Position numbers and translations under genes: made by a program
Shown here: piece after piece, positions 63,142-64,000 of the stretch
Position numbering within the stretch: position 1 is the first letter of the stretch
How the letters are laid out: each line of letters begins with the position of its first letter
The notes under the pieces: model-generated
The model's input: the letters and a program-made list of their open reading frames with translations, nothing else
What the model was told of the DNA's origin: nothing
The model's database searches: none
Origin: Lachnospiraceae bacterium
Lineage (GTDB): Bacteria > Bacillota > Clostridia > Lachnospirales > Lachnospiraceae
Length of the DNA: 64,000 nucleotides
Assembly: GCA_900770345.1 (NCBI GenBank)
Contig: CAAGKF010000095.1
Location: forward strand, 1-64,000
Reading direction: 5' to 3'

Positions 63142-63599
63142 GCCGGGTCCTCTCCTCCCGGAATAGCTGAATAAATATTTTTGATCTCCTTCAGCACAAA
63201 ATGAGTTCTGGTGGCGGAGACCCCCGGGGTGCTCTTTATCGTCCTGTGGATCCGCTCCAGTTCATCGGAGGAAGCACAGGATATCTTGATAATGAAATCA
63301 TAATCTCCTGTCAGGTAATAACAGTCCACAATATTGGGATGCTTCCGGATCAGCTCCGTAAAGCTGTCATGAAATTTCGGATGCTCCAGGCTGATCTCCA
63401 TCAGAGCTGTCACATCATTTCCCAGGGCCTTGGAATCCACCACTACCGTATATCCTTTGATGACTCCGGCCTCCTCCATCTTCTTGATCCGGTCCAGCAC
63501 AGCCGACACGGACAGCCGTATGGTCTTTCCGATTTCCGAAGCAGTTTCGCGTCCCTTATCCTTCAAAATCCGGAGAATTTTATAATCAATTTTATCCAT
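63138..63599 (-). CDS. Lrp/AsnC family regulator
   Basis: Regulator of 153 residues. The N-terminal helix-turn-helix is GRETASEIGKTIRLSVSAVLDRI. The C-terminal RAM domain (about 65-145) has the typical GDYDFIIKI strand, where amino acids bind at the dimer interface. GGGGG precedes the start. A divergent LysR gene begins 78 bp away. It overlaps the apbE promoter at its 3' end. Target genes are not evident. Confidence 0.92.
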   Translation of the reverse strand: MDKIDYKILRILKDKGRETASEIGKTIRLSVSAVLDRIKKMEEAGVIKGYTVVVDSKALGNDVTALMEISLEHPKFHDSFTELIRKHPNIVDCYYLTGDYDFIIKISCASSDELERIHRTIKSTPGVSATRTHFVLKEIKNIYSAIPGGEDPA

Positions 63600-63676
63600 T
63601 CTTTGCCCCCTGTTGTTTTCCTTTTCATTTTGTCCTTCCTGGTATATAATAACATAAAATGCCGAGGAGTTGAACC

Positions 63677-64000
63677 ATGAATCTTTCTTATTTAAAATAT
63701 GCGGTAGAGGTAGAGAAGACCGGCTCTGTCACAAAAGCCGCCCGGAATTTTTATATGAACCAGCCTCACCTGAGCAAGATCATCCGGGAACTGGAACGTG
63801 ACCTGGGAAGTCCCATTTTTAACCGCACCAGCCGCGGCATGGTTCCCACCAAAAAGGGAGAAGAGTTTCTCCGCTATGCCAAAGCCATTCTGGTACAGGA
63901 GGAACAGATCGAGTCTCTGTGCAGCAGAAACAGAGAGCTCGCTCTGGAGATCAGCATATGTGTTCCCAGGGCTTCCTATATTTCCTGCGCCTTCAGCTCC
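63677..64000 (+). CDS. LysR family regulator, N-terminal part (runs off the window)
   Basis: The first 108 codons are present. Residues 1-60 are the LysR winged helix, including SVTKAARNFYMNQPHLSKII and ELERDLGSPIFNRT. The substrate-binding domain has just begun at the edge. GAGGAG lies seven bases before the ATG. It is divergent from the lrp gene, so the targets may lie beyond the window. Confidence 0.9.
   Translation, partial: MNLSYLKYAVEVEKTGSVTKAARNFYMNQPHLSKIIRELERDLGSPIFNRTSRGMVPTKKGEEFLRYAKAILVQEEQIESLCSRNRELALEISICVPRASYISCAFSS

Noticed and set aside
1..64000. tRNA, rRNA, CRISPR array, intact insertion sequence, prophage or replication origin
   Set aside because: Reading both strands showed no cloverleaf-like CCA ends, no rRNA-like blocks, no regularly spaced repeats, and no transposase, integrase or DnaA-box cluster.

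Overview
The window looks like chromosomal DNA of a gut-type Clostridia, most likely Lachnospiraceae. The evidence is indirect: roughly 50% GC, strong AAGGAGG-type ribosome binding sites, sigma-A promoters, a T-box, a manganese riboswitch and a guanine riboswitch, a PPi-type phosphofructokinase, a TAXI-TRAP transporter, and fermentative sugar-acid and rhamnose pathways. I see no rRNA, tRNA, CRISPR array, prophage or intact insertion sequence. About 54 protein genes are supported. The first gene ends 28 bp inside the left edge and the last (a LysR regulator) runs off the right edge.

Layout. 0-6 kb: a minus-strand uronate locus, kduI-kduD-gntR-TAXI receptor-TRAP permease, with GTATAC-centred palindromes at two control points. 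6.3-8.5 kb: PPi-phosphofructokinase and a PflX-like radical SAM protein. 8.5-9.45 kb: an unusual AT-rich, almost non-coding stretch with a consensus promoter; it may encode a ~600-nt RNA. 9.5-15.2 kb: MATE pump, riboswitch-controlled mntP, a secreted cell-wall-binding protein, T-box-controlled tyrS and an EamA permease. 15.5-24.6 kb: DAHP synthase, uppP, ung, hisHF, a Sir2-like protein with an altered catalytic position, a DUF2232 membrane protein, uxuA and an ABC-class ATPase. 24.7-31.0 kb: rhamnose operon (AraC regulator, rhaB, rhaM, rhaA, rhaD) followed by an Fe-S aldo/keto reductase. 31.1-37.0 kb: asnA, a TRIC-like channel, a Na/Pi cotransporter behind an unassigned leader RNA, fucO and a TetR regulator. 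37.1-42.3 kb: an MMPL/RND exporter with a secreted acidic-repeat partner and a divergent TetR. 42.4-47.4 kb: a 23S rRNA methyltransferase, a Uma2 protein, a purine permease and guanine deaminase behind a guanine riboswitch. 47.4-54 kb: argC-GNAT-argJ-argB-argD with divergent argG. 54-64 kb: transketolase, a Crp/Fnr regulator, argH next to a 208-bp nested inverted repeat, a YfhO/GtrA pair, ApbE, an Lrp regulator and the partial LysR gene.

How the parts fit. KduI, KduD and UxuA feed 2-keto-3-deoxygluconate-type intermediates from uronates into central metabolism. RhaA, RhaB and RhaD split rhamnose into dihydroxyacetone phosphate and lactaldehyde, and FucO, 7 kb away, can reduce the lactaldehyde to propanediol. 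Guanine uptake and deamination share one unit behind the riboswitch. The arginine genes form a nearly complete pathway from glutamate to arginine, apart from the ornithine carbamoyltransferase gene, which is not in this window.

The least explained parts are the ~8.67-9.28 kb putative RNA locus, the promoter-leader-terminator unit at 34.73-34.91 kb, the 208-bp palindrome after argH, and a purine riboswitch whose terminator appears to use part of the aptamer itself.
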